A stretch of DNA of 64,000 bases from Albimonas sp963977235 (GCF_963977235.1 NZ_CAXBOD010000005.1:1-64000); one strand, 5' to 3'. Positions 33,827-43,402 are shown, counted from the first letter of the stretch. Notes: generated from the letters alone by a model not told the origin. Numbers and translations are program-made.

Positions 33827-36102
33827 GGCTCGCCGCCTTCGCCGCCGCCGCCACGCTGGCGATGGTGCTGGCGACCTGGTGCGTTCTGGGCATCGCCGGC
33901 GCCGACGCGGGCCGGACCCGCGCGGCGGCCGCAGCGCTGGACGCCTTCGAGCGTGCCGAAAACCTCCTGCACCGCGACATCCTGCGCGCCCGCTCCGGCG
34001 CCCTGCGCAGCTACGACCCGCTCGTCGAGCAGCTCGACCAGATGCGGGCGGCGCTGGACGGCCTGCGCGCCTGGGCCATGGCCGACGCGACGCTGGCGCC
34101 CCTTTGCGCCCGCCTCGGAAGCCGGCTGCAGCGGACCGAGGCGCTGACCGAACGCGTCAAGACCACGAACGCTCTCCTGCAGAACTCCCTCGCCTATTTC
34201 GGAGCGCTCTCCGCAAGGGGCGCGCCGGCCGAAGCCGATCTCGACGGACTTGCCGCCGCCGTGCTTCGGCTCAGCCTCGATCCCTCGGCGACCGCCGCGC
34301 TCGACAGGCGGCTGGACGACGCCTCCGCCCGGGCGGAGGCTGGCGACCGAGCCGCTCTGCTGGCGCATGCCCGGATGCTCCGCCGCCTCCTGCCGGTGAG
34401 CGACGGGCTGCTGCGCGGCCTGTCCTTCGTGATGGCGAGCCCCGAGATCGCCGACCTCGCGCGGGAGATCGACGCGCGGCAGGCCGCCTTCTCGGACCGC
34501 GCGGCGTGGGTCCGGCAGGTGCTCTACGCCCTGTCGCTGACGCTGGCGGCGGCGCTGTTCGCGCTCGGCCTCCAGCTCCGCGCGCGGGCCCGCACGCTGC
34601 TCCTGCGCGCCCGGCTGGAGCGGGAGATCGCCCGCATCTCCACCCGTCTGATCACGGCGGGACGCGGCGGGGCCCTGGACGCGGAACTGCGGGCGGGCCT
34701 TGCGACCCTCGCCGGCTGCCTGCGCGCCGACAGGGCCTGGCTCGCCTCGGACGACCGCCGCCACCTTGTGGAGTGGGGCGCGCCAGCCGCCGCCCCGGCG
34801 CACGCCCGGCGTCTGGTCGTCGCGAGCGAGAACGCCGCCTTCGGTCGCGCCGCCCTGGGCTTCGAAGCCCGTCGCCGTCTTCGCGGCGGAAACCAGGAAG
34901 CGCTGCTGCGGCTCGCGCTCGACGCCCTCGGCGGCGCGGTTCATCGCGCGGCGCTGGAGGCGGAACGCGAGCGGCTGGAGGCGAGCCTTCAGCGGGCGCG
35001 GCGGGCCGAGACCACCGGCGCCCTCGCCAGCGGCATCGCACACAACGTCAACAACATCGTCGGCGCCATCCTCGGCCATTCCGAGATCGCCGCCGAGCAT
35101 GTCCCTCCCGACGGGCGCGCCGCCCGAAGCATCGCCGAGATCCGGCGCGCCGCCGCCCGGGCCCGCGACCTGGTGGACCAGGGCCTCGCCTACGGCCGGG
35201 CGGCCGCGGCCACGGGCGTGGTCGACCTCGCGCTCCTGATCGAGGAGACGCGGCCGATGCTGGAAGTGTCGCTGCCGGCGGCCGCCGCGCTGAAGATACG
35301 CCTCGCCGGCCGCGTCGTGATCCCGGGCGACGCCACGCAGCTCCAGCAGGTGATCCTGAACCTCGTGGCCAACGCCGCGCAGGCGCTGGAGGGCGAAGGC
35401 GCCGTGACCCTGGCGCTGGAAACCCGCCGCGCCCGGACGCCCCCTGCGTCCGCGCGCCGGTCCCCCTCGGGCGCCTATGCCGTCATGGCGGTGGAGGACG
35501 ACGGGCGCGGCATGGACGAGGACACCCGCGCCCGCATCTTCGAGCCGTTCTTCACGACCCGCGCCGGCGGCGTCGGCCTGGGACTGCTCACGGTCCGCGC
35601 CATCGTCGAGGCTCATGGCGGCGCCGTCCTCGCCCGCAGCGCCTCCGGCCGCGGCTCCCGCTTCGAGGTCTGGCTTCCAATCGCGTCCGCGGCGTCCCGC
35701 GAGGTCCTGCCCGGGACCCGCGGCGGCGGAGAGGTCATCGCGATCATCTCGGACGACGAGCCCTGGCGGATGCGGCAGGAGGAGGTGATCGCCGTCCTCG
35801 GCTACGAGCCGGCGGGCTATGCCACCCTCGAGGCCGCCGTCGCGGCGCTCCGGGGCGGACGGGCCTTCGAGGCGGCGCTGCTTCGCCTCCCGCGAGGGGA
35901 GGCCCCGGGACATGCGACTGCGCTCCTGCGCGACGTCATGCCCGCTGCGCCGATCATGCTTGCGGCTCAGGACGTGGAAGGTCTCGATCCCGCATCCCTG
36001 GCGAAGGCGGGCGTCCACGAACTGGTTCCCTCCGACGCGCCTGCGGAAATGGCGCGCGCGCTGACCCGATGCCTCGCCGCCGCGCGCACGGCAGTTTCGT
36101 GA
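33823..36102 (+). CDS. VirA-like hybrid sensor histidine kinase with degenerate receiver
   Basis: A 759-residue membrane kinase. One helix at about 4-26, a helical periplasmic sensor (27-228), a second helix at about 230-250, a GAF-like region, then an H-box SGIAHNVNNIVGAILGHSEI with His407 as phospho-acceptor. The ATPase domain has NLVANAAQAL (N box), EDDGRGMDEDT (G1) and GVGLGLLTVRAIVEAHGG (G2). A C-terminal receiver-like domain (about 638-755) keeps the fold but has no aspartate at the phospho-acceptor position (AALLRLPRG), so it cannot take phosphate in the normal way. Coupled to the peroxidase gene; partner is probably the regulator at 31665. Confidence 0.88.
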   Translation: MRLAAFAAAATLAMVLATWCVLGIAGADAGRTRAAAAALDAFERAENLLHRDILRARSGALRSYDPLVEQLDQMRAALDGLRAWAMADATLAPLCARLGSRLQRTEALTERVKTTNALLQNSLAYFGALSARGAPAEADLDGLAAAVLRLSLDPSATAALDRRLDDASARAEAGDRAALLAHARMLRRLLPVSDGLLRGLSFVMASPEIADLAREIDARQAAFSDRAAWVRQVLYALSLTLAAALFALGLQLRARARTLLLRARLEREIARISTRLITAGRGGALDAELRAGLATLAGCLRADRAWLASDDRRHLVEWGAPAAAPAHARRLVVASENAAFGRAALGFEARRRLRGGNQEALLRLALDALGGAVHRAALEAERERLEASLQRARRAETTGALASGIAHNVNNIVGAILGHSEIAAEHVPPDGRAARSIAEIRRAAARARDLVDQGLAYGRAAAATGVVDLALLIEETRPMLEVSLPAAAALKIRLAGRVVIPGDATQLQQVILNLVANAAQALEGEGAVTLALETRRARTPPASARRSPSGAYAVMAVEDDGRGMDEDTRARIFEPFFTTRAGGVGLGLLTVRAIVEAHGGAVLARSASGRGSRFEVWLPIASAASREVLPGTRGGGEVIAIISDDEPWRMRQEEVIAVLGYEPAGYATLEAAVAALRGGRAFEAALLRLPRGEAPGHATALLRDVMPAAPIMLAAQDVEGLDPASLAKAGVHELVPSDAPAEMARALTRCLAAARTAVS

Positions 36103-36890
36103 GGCGCCGCAGCGCCTTGCCCGGGCGCGGCGCCGCGAGCCCTTCCTGAGGAGCGATCCCGCTTCACCAGCCAAGCGGCACGAAGCGGGGGCGCCGCGAC
36201 CGGAGGCTCGATATCGCCTGCCGTCGACGTTCCCGGCGTTGGAGGGTGCGAAGACTCTTTCGACGCCCGGAAATCAGCCGCGCCTTTCCGGGGCCATCGC
36301 CGGCAGCTCAGGGCGGGAAGTGCTCGTTTGCTGCGAGTGACACCCGTGTCCGGATTTCCTCGAAGCCCCCCCTTCCCTCGCTCTCGGGCGAGGCTTGAGA
36401 GATCACCTGGAAACCGCTCAATTTGCGGCAGGCGCGCCGAGGACGTCCATTGAGAATACTATGGTTTCGCCTACGCCTCGCAGCTCGGTTGCTGAACACT
36501 ATTGCCAATAGGGCTAGGCGCCATCTTCGGCACGTCCTCGCCTCGATGCGACGACTGCGAGCGCCGCCGTCATGCGCGTGACAGCCATCCCGGACCCAAC
36601 CCGAACGAAAGCGGTTGCAGTGTACCGTCCTCGCGCTGCAAAACCTCGCCGCGAGCCAGCACGGCCTGGGTTGGCGGTTTCATCCGCAAGAGTTCGAGCA
36701 CTTCCACTGCTGCAGGCCCCGGTCGGGGCCAAAAAGCTTGCTCATCCGGCAGATCTACGCAACCCTTCCGTCAAAGTGCAGGCTGCGCAATGAATATCTG
36801 TTGAAGTGTGGGTCGCGCGGTTGCGACATGTAGTGCCGGTTCAACTGAGAGGCATCATCGAGATGAAGTGCGGGTGATTGGAGAAAGAAG
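36103..36890. other. Gene-poor stretch, AT-richer toward its right end
   Basis: Several short open frames (for example 36502-36804 and 36615-36833) have no recognisable family, and I do not call them genes. A CCCGCTTC/GAAGCGGG stem lies at 36158-36189 after the kinase gene, without a U tract. The base composition falls toward 36850, marking the left edge of probably acquired DNA; decayed mobile-element sequence is possible. Confidence 0.4.
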
Positions 36891-37811
36891 ATGTGCTTCA
36901 AGAATAGTCCCACAGTTTTAGTCTATGCGGCTGTTATTGCTGGATTTGTGCTTTCGGGTTGTGAAAGCACCAAGGTTTCGGACGACAGCGCGAACCGAAT
37001 AAGGGCTCAGATCGATGCTTACATGCGGCAGTCTGAGCGGCGTCCAGATCAGGCGTTTATCGGACAAGGCCCGCTGACCGTCGTCGCTGACAGGATCAGC
37101 CACCTCAATTCGAATTTCGATCGGACCGATAAAAGAAATTACTATGTGTATCCTTGTACGGAAGCGTCTGGAGCGACGGGGCTGTGCGTCTATTATACCG
37201 ACGCCAATGGTCAGCGCATTCCCAACAGTGAGCCCATACACCGACTGAATTATTATGGCAGCGAGATCTATGGCCCATACTTTCAAATAGATCAGTGTGC
37301 GGTCGTGAGCGGCTTGACGAAGACATGCGCTCCTGATGACGGAAAGGTTTCTCTTGTCGCGAACGGTTCAGGATATTCAGGCAGCATTTTTACTACAAGC
37401 TTGGTGACCTGGTATCAGGATCAAGCCGGGGCAGCACGCTCCGCTGCGATACGCGAGATCATGCTTCCGCATTTGCTCGACGGCCGCATCACGCGCCAAC
37501 AAGTTCGACAGCAAAACCAACAGATGTTTGATGTGGTTGGGAGCGTCATCGATGGCCTGGTCAGCGGCGCGGCGGCCGCTCGGGCTGGCTCCTCGTCGCC
37601 CGCTCGGGCTGGCGCCTCGTCGTCTAGTCAGGATGGCGCATCAGGGTATGATTGCCCAATGAAATCCGAAGGCACAAGCAACCAAGCCTACAATGACTAC
37701 CTTGGGACATTGATATCAAGCACGGGTGATACATGGTACGGTGCTTGCAGAATAAACACTGCGCAAAATCAACATCTGGTTAACGATAGAGACATCAAAT
37801 CGATACAATGA
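36891..37811 (+). CDS. Lipoprotein of unknown function, foreign base composition
   Basis: A 306-residue protein not recognised as any family. It has a type II signal with lipobox VLSGC (Cys24), so it should be anchored in a membrane. The body has two Cys pairs (YPCTEASGATGLCVYY; DQCAVVSGLTKTCAP), suggesting disulphides, and a low-complexity Ala/Gly/Ser linker near 228-255 (two near-identical SSSPARAGAS-like units). GGAGAAAGAAG precedes the ATG. The gene is much richer in A and T than all neighbours and uses codons such as ATA and TTA that are rare around it, a sign of transfer. Confidence 0.7.
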   Translation: MCFKNSPTVLVYAAVIAGFVLSGCESTKVSDDSANRIRAQIDAYMRQSERRPDQAFIGQGPLTVVADRISHLNSNFDRTDKRNYYVYPCTEASGATGLCVYYTDANGQRIPNSEPIHRLNYYGSEIYGPYFQIDQCAVVSGLTKTCAPDDGKVSLVANGSGYSGSIFTTSLVTWYQDQAGAARSAAIREIMLPHLLDGRITRQQVRQQNQQMFDVVGSVIDGLVSGAAAARAGSSSPARAGASSSSQDGASGYDCPMKSEGTSNQAYNDYLGTLISSTGDTWYGACRINTAQNQHLVNDRDIKSIQ

Positions 37812-37957
37812 AGTCAACTTTCATCACGCAAGTGCAGCCCCAGCACGTCGGTTGAGACGCGATCAATAGCCGTTTCAGGGCTCAAACACCTGGGTCATTT
37901 CGATATTCGACGCAGTCAAAGTCGGATGGGCTTCTCGTAGCCGCTGTCGCTGGGTCG

Positions 37958-37987
37958 GGGACGCCGGCGGCGTGGCGCCGGCGTCCC
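37958..37987 (-). terminator. Hairpin after the DUF1254 gene
   Basis: GGGACGCCGGCG and CGCCGGCGTCCC form a perfect 12-bp stem around six bases, just downstream of the minus-strand gene. No U tract follows, so termination efficiency is uncertain. Confidence 0.55.
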
Positions 37988-37999
37988 TCCCTGCGGCGC

Positions 38000-39532
38000 C
38001 TACTGCGACTTGACGATGTCTCCCGGCTTCCAGGAGCCGTCGATCGCGGCCTCGCCGGGAAGGTAGAGGCGCAGGATCGCGAAGAAGCCGCGGCCGGGGG
38101 CGGTGGCGAGCCAGTTGGTCTCCGCGCCCTCCGGAGGCGTGGGGGAGAGGTGCAGCGTGGTGCTCCCGTCCTCGGCCTGCTCCGGCCGGTCGAGCGTGCC
38201 CAGCGAGGGGAACGGCTGGCCGTTGTCGAGACCCGAGGCGTTCTCGGCCTCGTAGAGGGTGACCGACCAGAACAGCTCGGCGGGGATGTCGGCGGGCAGG
38301 TTCAGCGTGTAGCTCTCGTCGCCCGAAAGCGGCGCGCCCTCGGCGTCCTCGAAGGCGATCATGTAGTAGGCGCCCTTGCCCGGGGTCATCGAGACCATGC
38401 CCGGGCTGATCGAGTAATAGTCGGTGAAGAACCAGGCCCGCGTGTCGAGCGCGCGATAGCCGGTCCCGCCCCGGGTCTCGAAGCCCAGGCCGATCGGGGT
38501 GTCCGGCCAGCGGGCGTCGAGGTTGTTGACCGGGTTCAGCCACCTGCGGTCCTCGTAGACGCGGAAGTCGGCGCCGTGCAGCGAGGGCTTCATGCCGATC
38601 ACGCGCGAGGTCCTGTAGGCGGTCTCGGCGGCCGCATCGAGGATCGCGCGCGTCTCCTCGTCCGGGGCGAAGTCGCGGCCCTGCGCGATGCCGAGCCCGG
38701 CGAGCATCCCCAGCCAGTCGGGACCGGCGAGGTTCGCGCCCTCGTCGTCCACGATCGTCTTGAGCTGCTCGAACGCCTCGACGTCGCGGCGCGGCAGCAT
38801 GTCGATCTCCATGCCCGAGCCGTCGGGGAATTCCATCGGCTTCGCCTCGGCCTTGCCGCCCAGCGGGTAGATCACCGAGCGCTTGAGGATGTCGACCGCG
38901 GGGGAGGTGTCGGCCGGGTCCGCGTAGAAGGAGCGAAGGAAGATGAAGACGTTGTTGGTCGACGAGCGATAGACCCAGTGATCCTCCGGGACCTCGCCGT
39001 CCCAGCCGGGCGGCGCGATCAGGAAGGTTCCGCCCTCGCCCCGGTCGGGACCGGGCAGGCCAAGGTCGCCGAAGAAGTCGACGCCGTCGACCGGCATCGG
39101 ACGCTGCCAGAAGTCGAGCAGGATGCCCTGCAGCTTCGGCGGCGCCTCGAACACCAGCGGGCCCGTCTCGGCGAGGTCGGCGAAGACCATGCCGTAGATC
39201 AGGTCCGAGTTGGGCGTGGTGATCTTCGTCTTCGCGTCCAGCCGTTGGCTCCAGATCGGCATGACGTTGTAGCCGGTCCCGAAGGCCTCGGCCGCGCCGT
39301 CGCGCATGCCGGCGGTGTTCAGCAGCGGCAGCGCCCACAGATAGGTCTGCGTGGCGCGCGCGAAGATCAGCTCCCGCATCAGGGTCTCGGCCGTCTCGGG
39401 CGTGGCCCGGTTCAGCTCGAACGGCAGGGTGGCGAGCGCCTCGAAGCGCTCGGTCTGCGCCTGCGCGCCGGGCGCGAGGGCCAGGACGAGCGCGGCGGCG
39501 GCGGCGAGGCGGGGGGCATGGATACGCGACAT
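38000..39532 (-). CDS. DUF1254/DUF1214 periplasmic protein, copy 2
   Basis: A 510-residue protein with a signal peptide (1-26, ending AQA-Q). It has the DUF1254 part (TYLWALPLLNTAG, TTPNSDLIYGMVFADLAETG-P) and the C-terminal DUF1214 part (YDxx-type repeats, ETNWLATAPGRGFFAILRLY). The function of this family is not established; members are common next to regulators of the AraC type. It follows a second such gene on the same strand, 58 bp apart with a hairpin between, so the two are probably cotranscribed but differently expressed. Confidence 0.85.
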   Translation of the reverse strand: MSRIHAPRLAAAAALVLALAPGAQAQTERFEALATLPFELNRATPETAETLMRELIFARATQTYLWALPLLNTAGMRDGAAEAFGTGYNVMPIWSQRLDAKTKITTPNSDLIYGMVFADLAETGPLVFEAPPKLQGILLDFWQRPMPVDGVDFFGDLGLPGPDRGEGGTFLIAPPGWDGEVPEDHWVYRSSTNNVFIFLRSFYADPADTSPAVDILKRSVIYPLGGKAEAKPMEFPDGSGMEIDMLPRRDVEAFEQLKTIVDDEGANLAGPDWLGMLAGLGIAQGRDFAPDEETRAILDAAAETAYRTSRVIGMKPSLHGADFRVYEDRRWLNPVNNLDARWPDTPIGLGFETRGGTGYRALDTRAWFFTDYYSISPGMVSMTPGKGAYYMIAFEDAEGAPLSGDESYTLNLPADIPAELFWSVTLYEAENASGLDNGQPFPSLGTLDRPEQAEDGSTTLHLSPTPPEGAETNWLATAPGRGFFAILRLYLPGEAAIDGSWKPGDIVKSQ

Positions 39533-39557
39533 GACGGCTCTCCGGTCCGGGGGGATC

Positions 39558-39582
39558 GCCCGCCGCCGCGCCGGCGGCGGGC
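39558..39582 (-). terminator. Intercistronic hairpin between DUF1254 genes
   Basis: GCCCGCCGCCG and CGGCGGCGGGC form a perfect 11-bp stem around CGC, starting 9 bp after the stop of the upstream gene. No U tract; it may protect the upstream mRNA or attenuate. Confidence 0.55.
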
Positions 39583-39590
39583 GGGCGGCC

Positions 39591-41081
39591 TCACTCGACG
39601 ATCTGGAAATCGGCGAGCGTGAACGTCTTGTCGAAGAACGCGGCCTCCGGGCCGTATAGGCGGAAGTAGACGAACCAGCCGTCGTCGCCGACGGTCGCAA
39701 GGTGGTTCGATTCCAGCCCCTCGGGCGCATCCGGACCCACGTAGAGGTCGACCGAGCCGTCCGCGTTGACCTGAAGCTGGTCCATCCGGCTGTCGAGGCT
39801 GACGTCGGCGATCTCGGTCCCGCCGTTGTCATAGGGCCGGCGCGTGGCCTCGCTGTAGAGGGTCAGCGACCAGAACTGCGCCACCGGCACCTCGGCGGGC
39901 ACGTGCAGGACGTAGTTGCGGTCGGCGCGCAGCATCTCGCCGGAGGCGTCGCGCTTGGTGGTCATGTAGACCTGACCGGCGCCCGGCGTGGGGTTGATCA
40001 TCCCCTTGCTCGAGGCCACCGCCTCGTAGAACCAGGTGGCGCGCTCGTCGATCTGCTGGAGGGTCCCGGTCTCCTGCTCGATGGTGAAGTCGAAGCTCTT
40101 GTACCAGGAGGTTCCCTCCCACCAGACCTCGGCGTAGCGCGGGTTCACCTGCAGGTTGCGGGTCATCAGCTCGCCCATCGCGGCGGCCTCGCGCAGGATC
40201 TTCTCCTGTCGGGCGGTCGGCGCGAAGGCCTCGCCCTTCACGATGCCCAGCGGCGCGAGCATGGCCATCCAGGGCTTGTCGATCTCGCGCACCGGCTCCT
40301 CGTTCAGGACCTTCGCCAGCGTCTCCCAGTAGGCGAGGCCGCGGGGGGAGGTGGCGCTCCATTCCACGTCCTTGCCGCGCACGAAGGTGCTGGCCGAGGT
40401 CTCTCCGACCGGGCCCATCGCATAGTCCGCGACGAACGTGTCGTAATAGGCGGGATCGGGATCGAGGATGCGGATGCCCACCAGAACGGTGTTGGTCTCG
40501 CTCTGGTAGACGTGGACGCCGTCCTGGTCGTGCGCGGCGGGATCGTCTCCGGGGCCGACGACGATGTAGGTCGCGCCCTCGCCCGCGTCGGGGCCGGTCA
40601 GTCCGAGGTCGAAGACCGGCCGCATCCACATGTCGAGCACGCCGCCCGCGGTCTGGCCGGCGGGGTAGTCGATCTGGACGGGGCCCTCCGAGAGGTCGGT
40701 GAAGTTGAAGATGTAGGGCGTGGTCAGGTTCGCGGTGACGATGCCGCGCTTCTCCTTCAGCGTCTCCAGCACCGCGAAGGCGCCGGGCGCGTCGGTCCCG
40801 TAGGCCTCGCCCTGGCGGTCGCGCCAGGTCGCGGCGCTGACCAGCGGCGTGCTCCAGATATAGGCCTGGGCGGCGCGCTGGGCGTCCATCTCGTCGAACA
40901 GGCGCCGCGAGGCGTCTTCGTCGAAGTAGCTGTCGGTGAGCTCGATCTCGCCGATGGGCGTGTCGATGGTCTCGTCGCCCTGGAGCGTCGCTTGGTCGAG
41001 GGGCACGGCCTCCTGCGAGGCCGCGGGCGTGGCGAGCATGAAGGCCGCAAGGGCCGCGAGGGGGGCGAAGGGTCTGGTCAT
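39591..41081 (-). CDS. DUF1254/DUF1214 periplasmic protein, copy 1
   Basis: A 496-residue paralogue of the product at 38000-39532, with a signal peptide (1-22, ending PAASQ). Seen: QAYIWSTPLVSAATWRDR, NLTTPYIFNFTDLSEGPVQI and the C-terminal LESNHLATVGDDGWFVYFRL, in the same order as in the paralogue. The ATG at 41081 begins a proper signal peptide; an in-frame start 51 codons upstream is not credible. The two proteins are only moderately similar, so the duplication is old. Probable control by the AraC-type gene immediately upstream. Confidence 0.85.
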   Translation of the reverse strand: MTRPFAPLAALAAFMLATPAASQEAVPLDQATLQGDETIDTPIGEIELTDSYFDEDASRRLFDEMDAQRAAQAYIWSTPLVSAATWRDRQGEAYGTDAPGAFAVLETLKEKRGIVTANLTTPYIFNFTDLSEGPVQIDYPAGQTAGGVLDMWMRPVFDLGLTGPDAGEGATYIVVGPGDDPAAHDQDGVHVYQSETNTVLVGIRILDPDPAYYDTFVADYAMGPVGETSASTFVRGKDVEWSATSPRGLAYWETLAKVLNEEPVREIDKPWMAMLAPLGIVKGEAFAPTARQEKILREAAAMGELMTRNLQVNPRYAEVWWEGTSWYKSFDFTIEQETGTLQQIDERATWFYEAVASSKGMINPTPGAGQVYMTTKRDASGEMLRADRNYVLHVPAEVPVAQFWSLTLYSEATRRPYDNGGTEIADVSLDSRMDQLQVNADGSVDLYVGPDAPEGLESNHLATVGDDGWFVYFRLYGPEAAFFDKTFTLADFQIVE

Positions 41082-41359
41082 GATCCTCTCCGTGTCGGAT
41101 CGGCGGGTCGGGGTTCGGGGCCTCGCGCATCGATGCGCCGCCCCCGCATCCCGCTCGCGCACGCCGTCCGCCCCCTCCGCGCGCGCGTCGGGCGCGGAGG
41201 GGGCGGGGGCGGGCAGGTCGCGGGGTCGGGACATCGGCGTTCGGGGCGGCTCAAGGCGGGGGGCGGTCGGAGGGCCGGGGCGGCTGCACGCAGGCTACAT
41301 GACCTTGCGAAACGTCGGGTATGCAGTTTGCGCCAAAACCCGGGGCGCGCGCGCGCGCG

Positions 41360-42316
41360 TCAGGCCGACGACTGCGCGCGCATCCGCATCCGCGTGTCCG
41401 AGGGACGCTCGCCGAACATCTCGCGATAGCGGCCGGCGAAGCGGCCCAGCTCGCCCACGCCCCAGCGCTCGGCGATCAGCGCGATGGAGCAGGCGGCCTC
41501 CCGCTCCGAGGCCAGGTCGCGGCGGATCCGGTGCAGACGGATGCGGCGGATATGCGGGCGGGGCGGCTCTCCCAGCAGGGATGCGAAGGCCCGCTGCAGG
41601 GTCCGCTGAGAGGTTCCCGCGGCCGAGGCCAGGTCGGCCAGCGTGATCGGGCCGTCGAGATGGGCCATGATGTGCTCGCGCGCGCGGGCGACGATGCGGG
41701 CATGGGCCCGGGGCGAGGGCCGCCCGGGTCCCGGCCGCGGCGCCCGTCCGTAGTGGCGGACCGCCGCGCCCACCAGGTCCGGCGCCAGCGCCGCCCCGCT
41801 CGCCTGCGTCTGCGCATGGATCCCGCGCAGGCGACGGCGCAGGCTGGCGATCTCGGCGGCGGGCAGGCCCTTTGGGTGGAAGCCGCTGCCGCCCAGCATC
41901 CGCCGCTCCAGCACGATCTCCTTCTCCGCCGCCGCCGCCTGAAGCTGGTCGAGAGACAGCGTCGCGGTCGCGTAGAACGCCCCCCGGGGGTAGAGCGCGT
42001 CATGCTCGTCGCCGGGCATGAACACGCCGATGCAGTCCTGCTCGAGGTCGCGCAGCCAGTGACGGGCGCCGGGCGGCACCTGCAGCCCGAAGCCGAAGGT
42101 CACCTGATCCGAGGACAGCGGTCCGCGCAGCGCCACGTCGCCGCCGATCAGCCCGCTGCTGAGCGTGACCCCGTCCGCCTCGGCGAAGGCGAGACTGCCG
42201 CCGAGCGCGCCTCGCGACATCTGCATCGCCTCGAGCCCGGCGTTCTTCACGCCGTCGGCCAGGTCCTCGATGCGCCGGATCGGCGCGCGCACCCATGTCT
42301 CCCCGCTCTCGAGCAT
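41360..42316 (-). CDS. AraC-family transcriptional regulator
   Basis: A 318-residue regulator with an N-terminal effector domain of the cupin-like AraC type (GDVALRGPLSSDQVTFGFGL, CIGVFMPGDEHDALYPRGA) and a C-terminal HTH pair (ITLADLASAAGTSQRTLQRA; ALIAERWGVGELGRFAGRYR). The ATG at 42316, preceded by GAGGGG, is chosen over a GTG 30 bp upstream. It is transcribed toward the two DUF1254 genes across a 278-bp gap and is their likely regulator. Confidence 0.85.
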   Translation of the reverse strand: MLESGETWVRAPIRRIEDLADGVKNAGLEAMQMSRGALGGSLAFAEADGVTLSSGLIGGDVALRGPLSSDQVTFGFGLQVPPGARHWLRDLEQDCIGVFMPGDEHDALYPRGAFYATATLSLDQLQAAAAEKEIVLERRMLGGSGFHPKGLPAAEIASLRRRLRGIHAQTQASGAALAPDLVGAAVRHYGRAPRPGPGRPSPRAHARIVARAREHIMAHLDGPITLADLASAAGTSQRTLQRAFASLLGEPPRPHIRRIRLHRIRRDLASEREAACSIALIAERWGVGELGRFAGRYREMFGERPSDTRMRMRAQSSA

Positions 42317-43124
42317 CCCGCCCCTCGGCTTTGGCCGCTGTTCCACCCGCGCCCAGCGTATTGGAACGCAAGGGCCATGTCTTGGCTCGTCGAGACCCGG
42401 CGTCCCCGCCCATCCGGCGCCGAGGATGCGGCCGGATCTGCGGTGAGGCCGGACCGCGGGCGGAACAACATCGGCCCATCAGCCGGACAAGCGCAGGAGA
42501 CGGCCGCACCAACCGGCGCCGGGCGCCGTCGGCCAGAGCCCGTTGCGCCTCGAGCGGTGCTGCCAGGCGCTTTGGCGAAGGGACCCGACGCTTGCTGCTG
42601 GTCGGTCGAATGTCCGGTCTGGGCCGACAACGGAGTTTTGCTCCCCGCTTGTATGTTGGCCCTCATTCGACTCGCTTCTCTGAGAAGCCGCGTCAGAGGA
42701 AAACTCGAATGACCCCAGCGCGAGCGAGCCCGGCGCCAACGTGCGAAGGCCTGGACGGGCTCGGGCGAACGTCATTGAGGCCCGGCAGCAAACTCGGTGG
42801 CGTTTGGAGCGAGTTCAAACCTGGCGAGCCAGGCGGATCCCGGCGCCTTACCCCCGCCGCGGAAACTGGCTGACGCACGGCCGACTGTCCCGGTGTTCCC
42901 CCGAGCGGATCGCGCCCTGCGGCGCGTGCTCTCGGCGGTCCGGGTCATCCAGTCATTTCAAGAGGAAGGAGTGGTGGTGGACACAGTCCTGCCCGAACCC
43001 TGCTCCGGGCCAAGAACAGTGGATTTACGGGGAGATCCACGCGGTTTCGGGTGCTGAAGGCAGAGTATGCCGCTGAAACCTTTTCATTCGCAAGGGGTTG
43101 CGGGCGAATCCCCTGTTCCGCGAA

Positions 43125-43197
43125 ACAGAGAATTGATCCGGGCGATCAGGGAACTCTCGGGGGCGGAACAGGGAAGTTCGGCGCCGGAACAGGGAGC
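43125..43197 (+). repeat. Four ACAGGGAA-type motifs at about 21-bp spacing
   Basis: ACAGAGAAT (43125), TCAGGGAAC (43146), ACAGGGAAG (43168) and ACAGGGAGC (43189) start 21, 22 and 21 bp apart, and an inverted relative (CCCTGTTCC) lies just before at 43110-43119. The near two-turn spacing argues against chance. Between the motifs the sequence is not conserved. Confidence 0.6.
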
Positions 43198-43388
43198 CCG
43201 GGGAAGCCGGCCGGCTCGCCCGTCGATGCGGTCCTCGGGCTCGGCCAGCAGCAAGGTCAACGCGTGGCCGTTCGCCTGGCGAAGGGTCTGGGCGAAGACC
43301 TCGCCGGGGAGTCTGTCTCAATGTCAGCGGGTCGTGCGCTCGCCGCCGGGGGCCGCGGCACGGAGCCGGTCCGCACCCGAGACTTGTC

Positions 43389-43402
43389 ATCATGCGTATG
43401 AT
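43389..43402. promoter_or_regulatory. Inverted repeat, possible MarR operator
   Basis: ATCAT-GCGT-ATGAT is an inverted repeat 61 bp before the MarR start codon, in an AT-rich patch. This is the usual position for MarR autoregulation. Confidence 0.5.

Noticed and set aside
33661..36174. An 837-codon minus-strand frame
   Set aside because: It is antisense to the sensor kinase, whose domains are complete in the other strand.
36502..36833. Two or three small genes after the kinase operon
   Set aside because: The frames overlap one another, lack ribosome sites and show no protein-like conservation that I recognise.
43125..43197. A CRISPR array
   Set aside because: The repeated part is only 8-9 bp with a 21-bp period, far shorter than CRISPR repeats and spacers.
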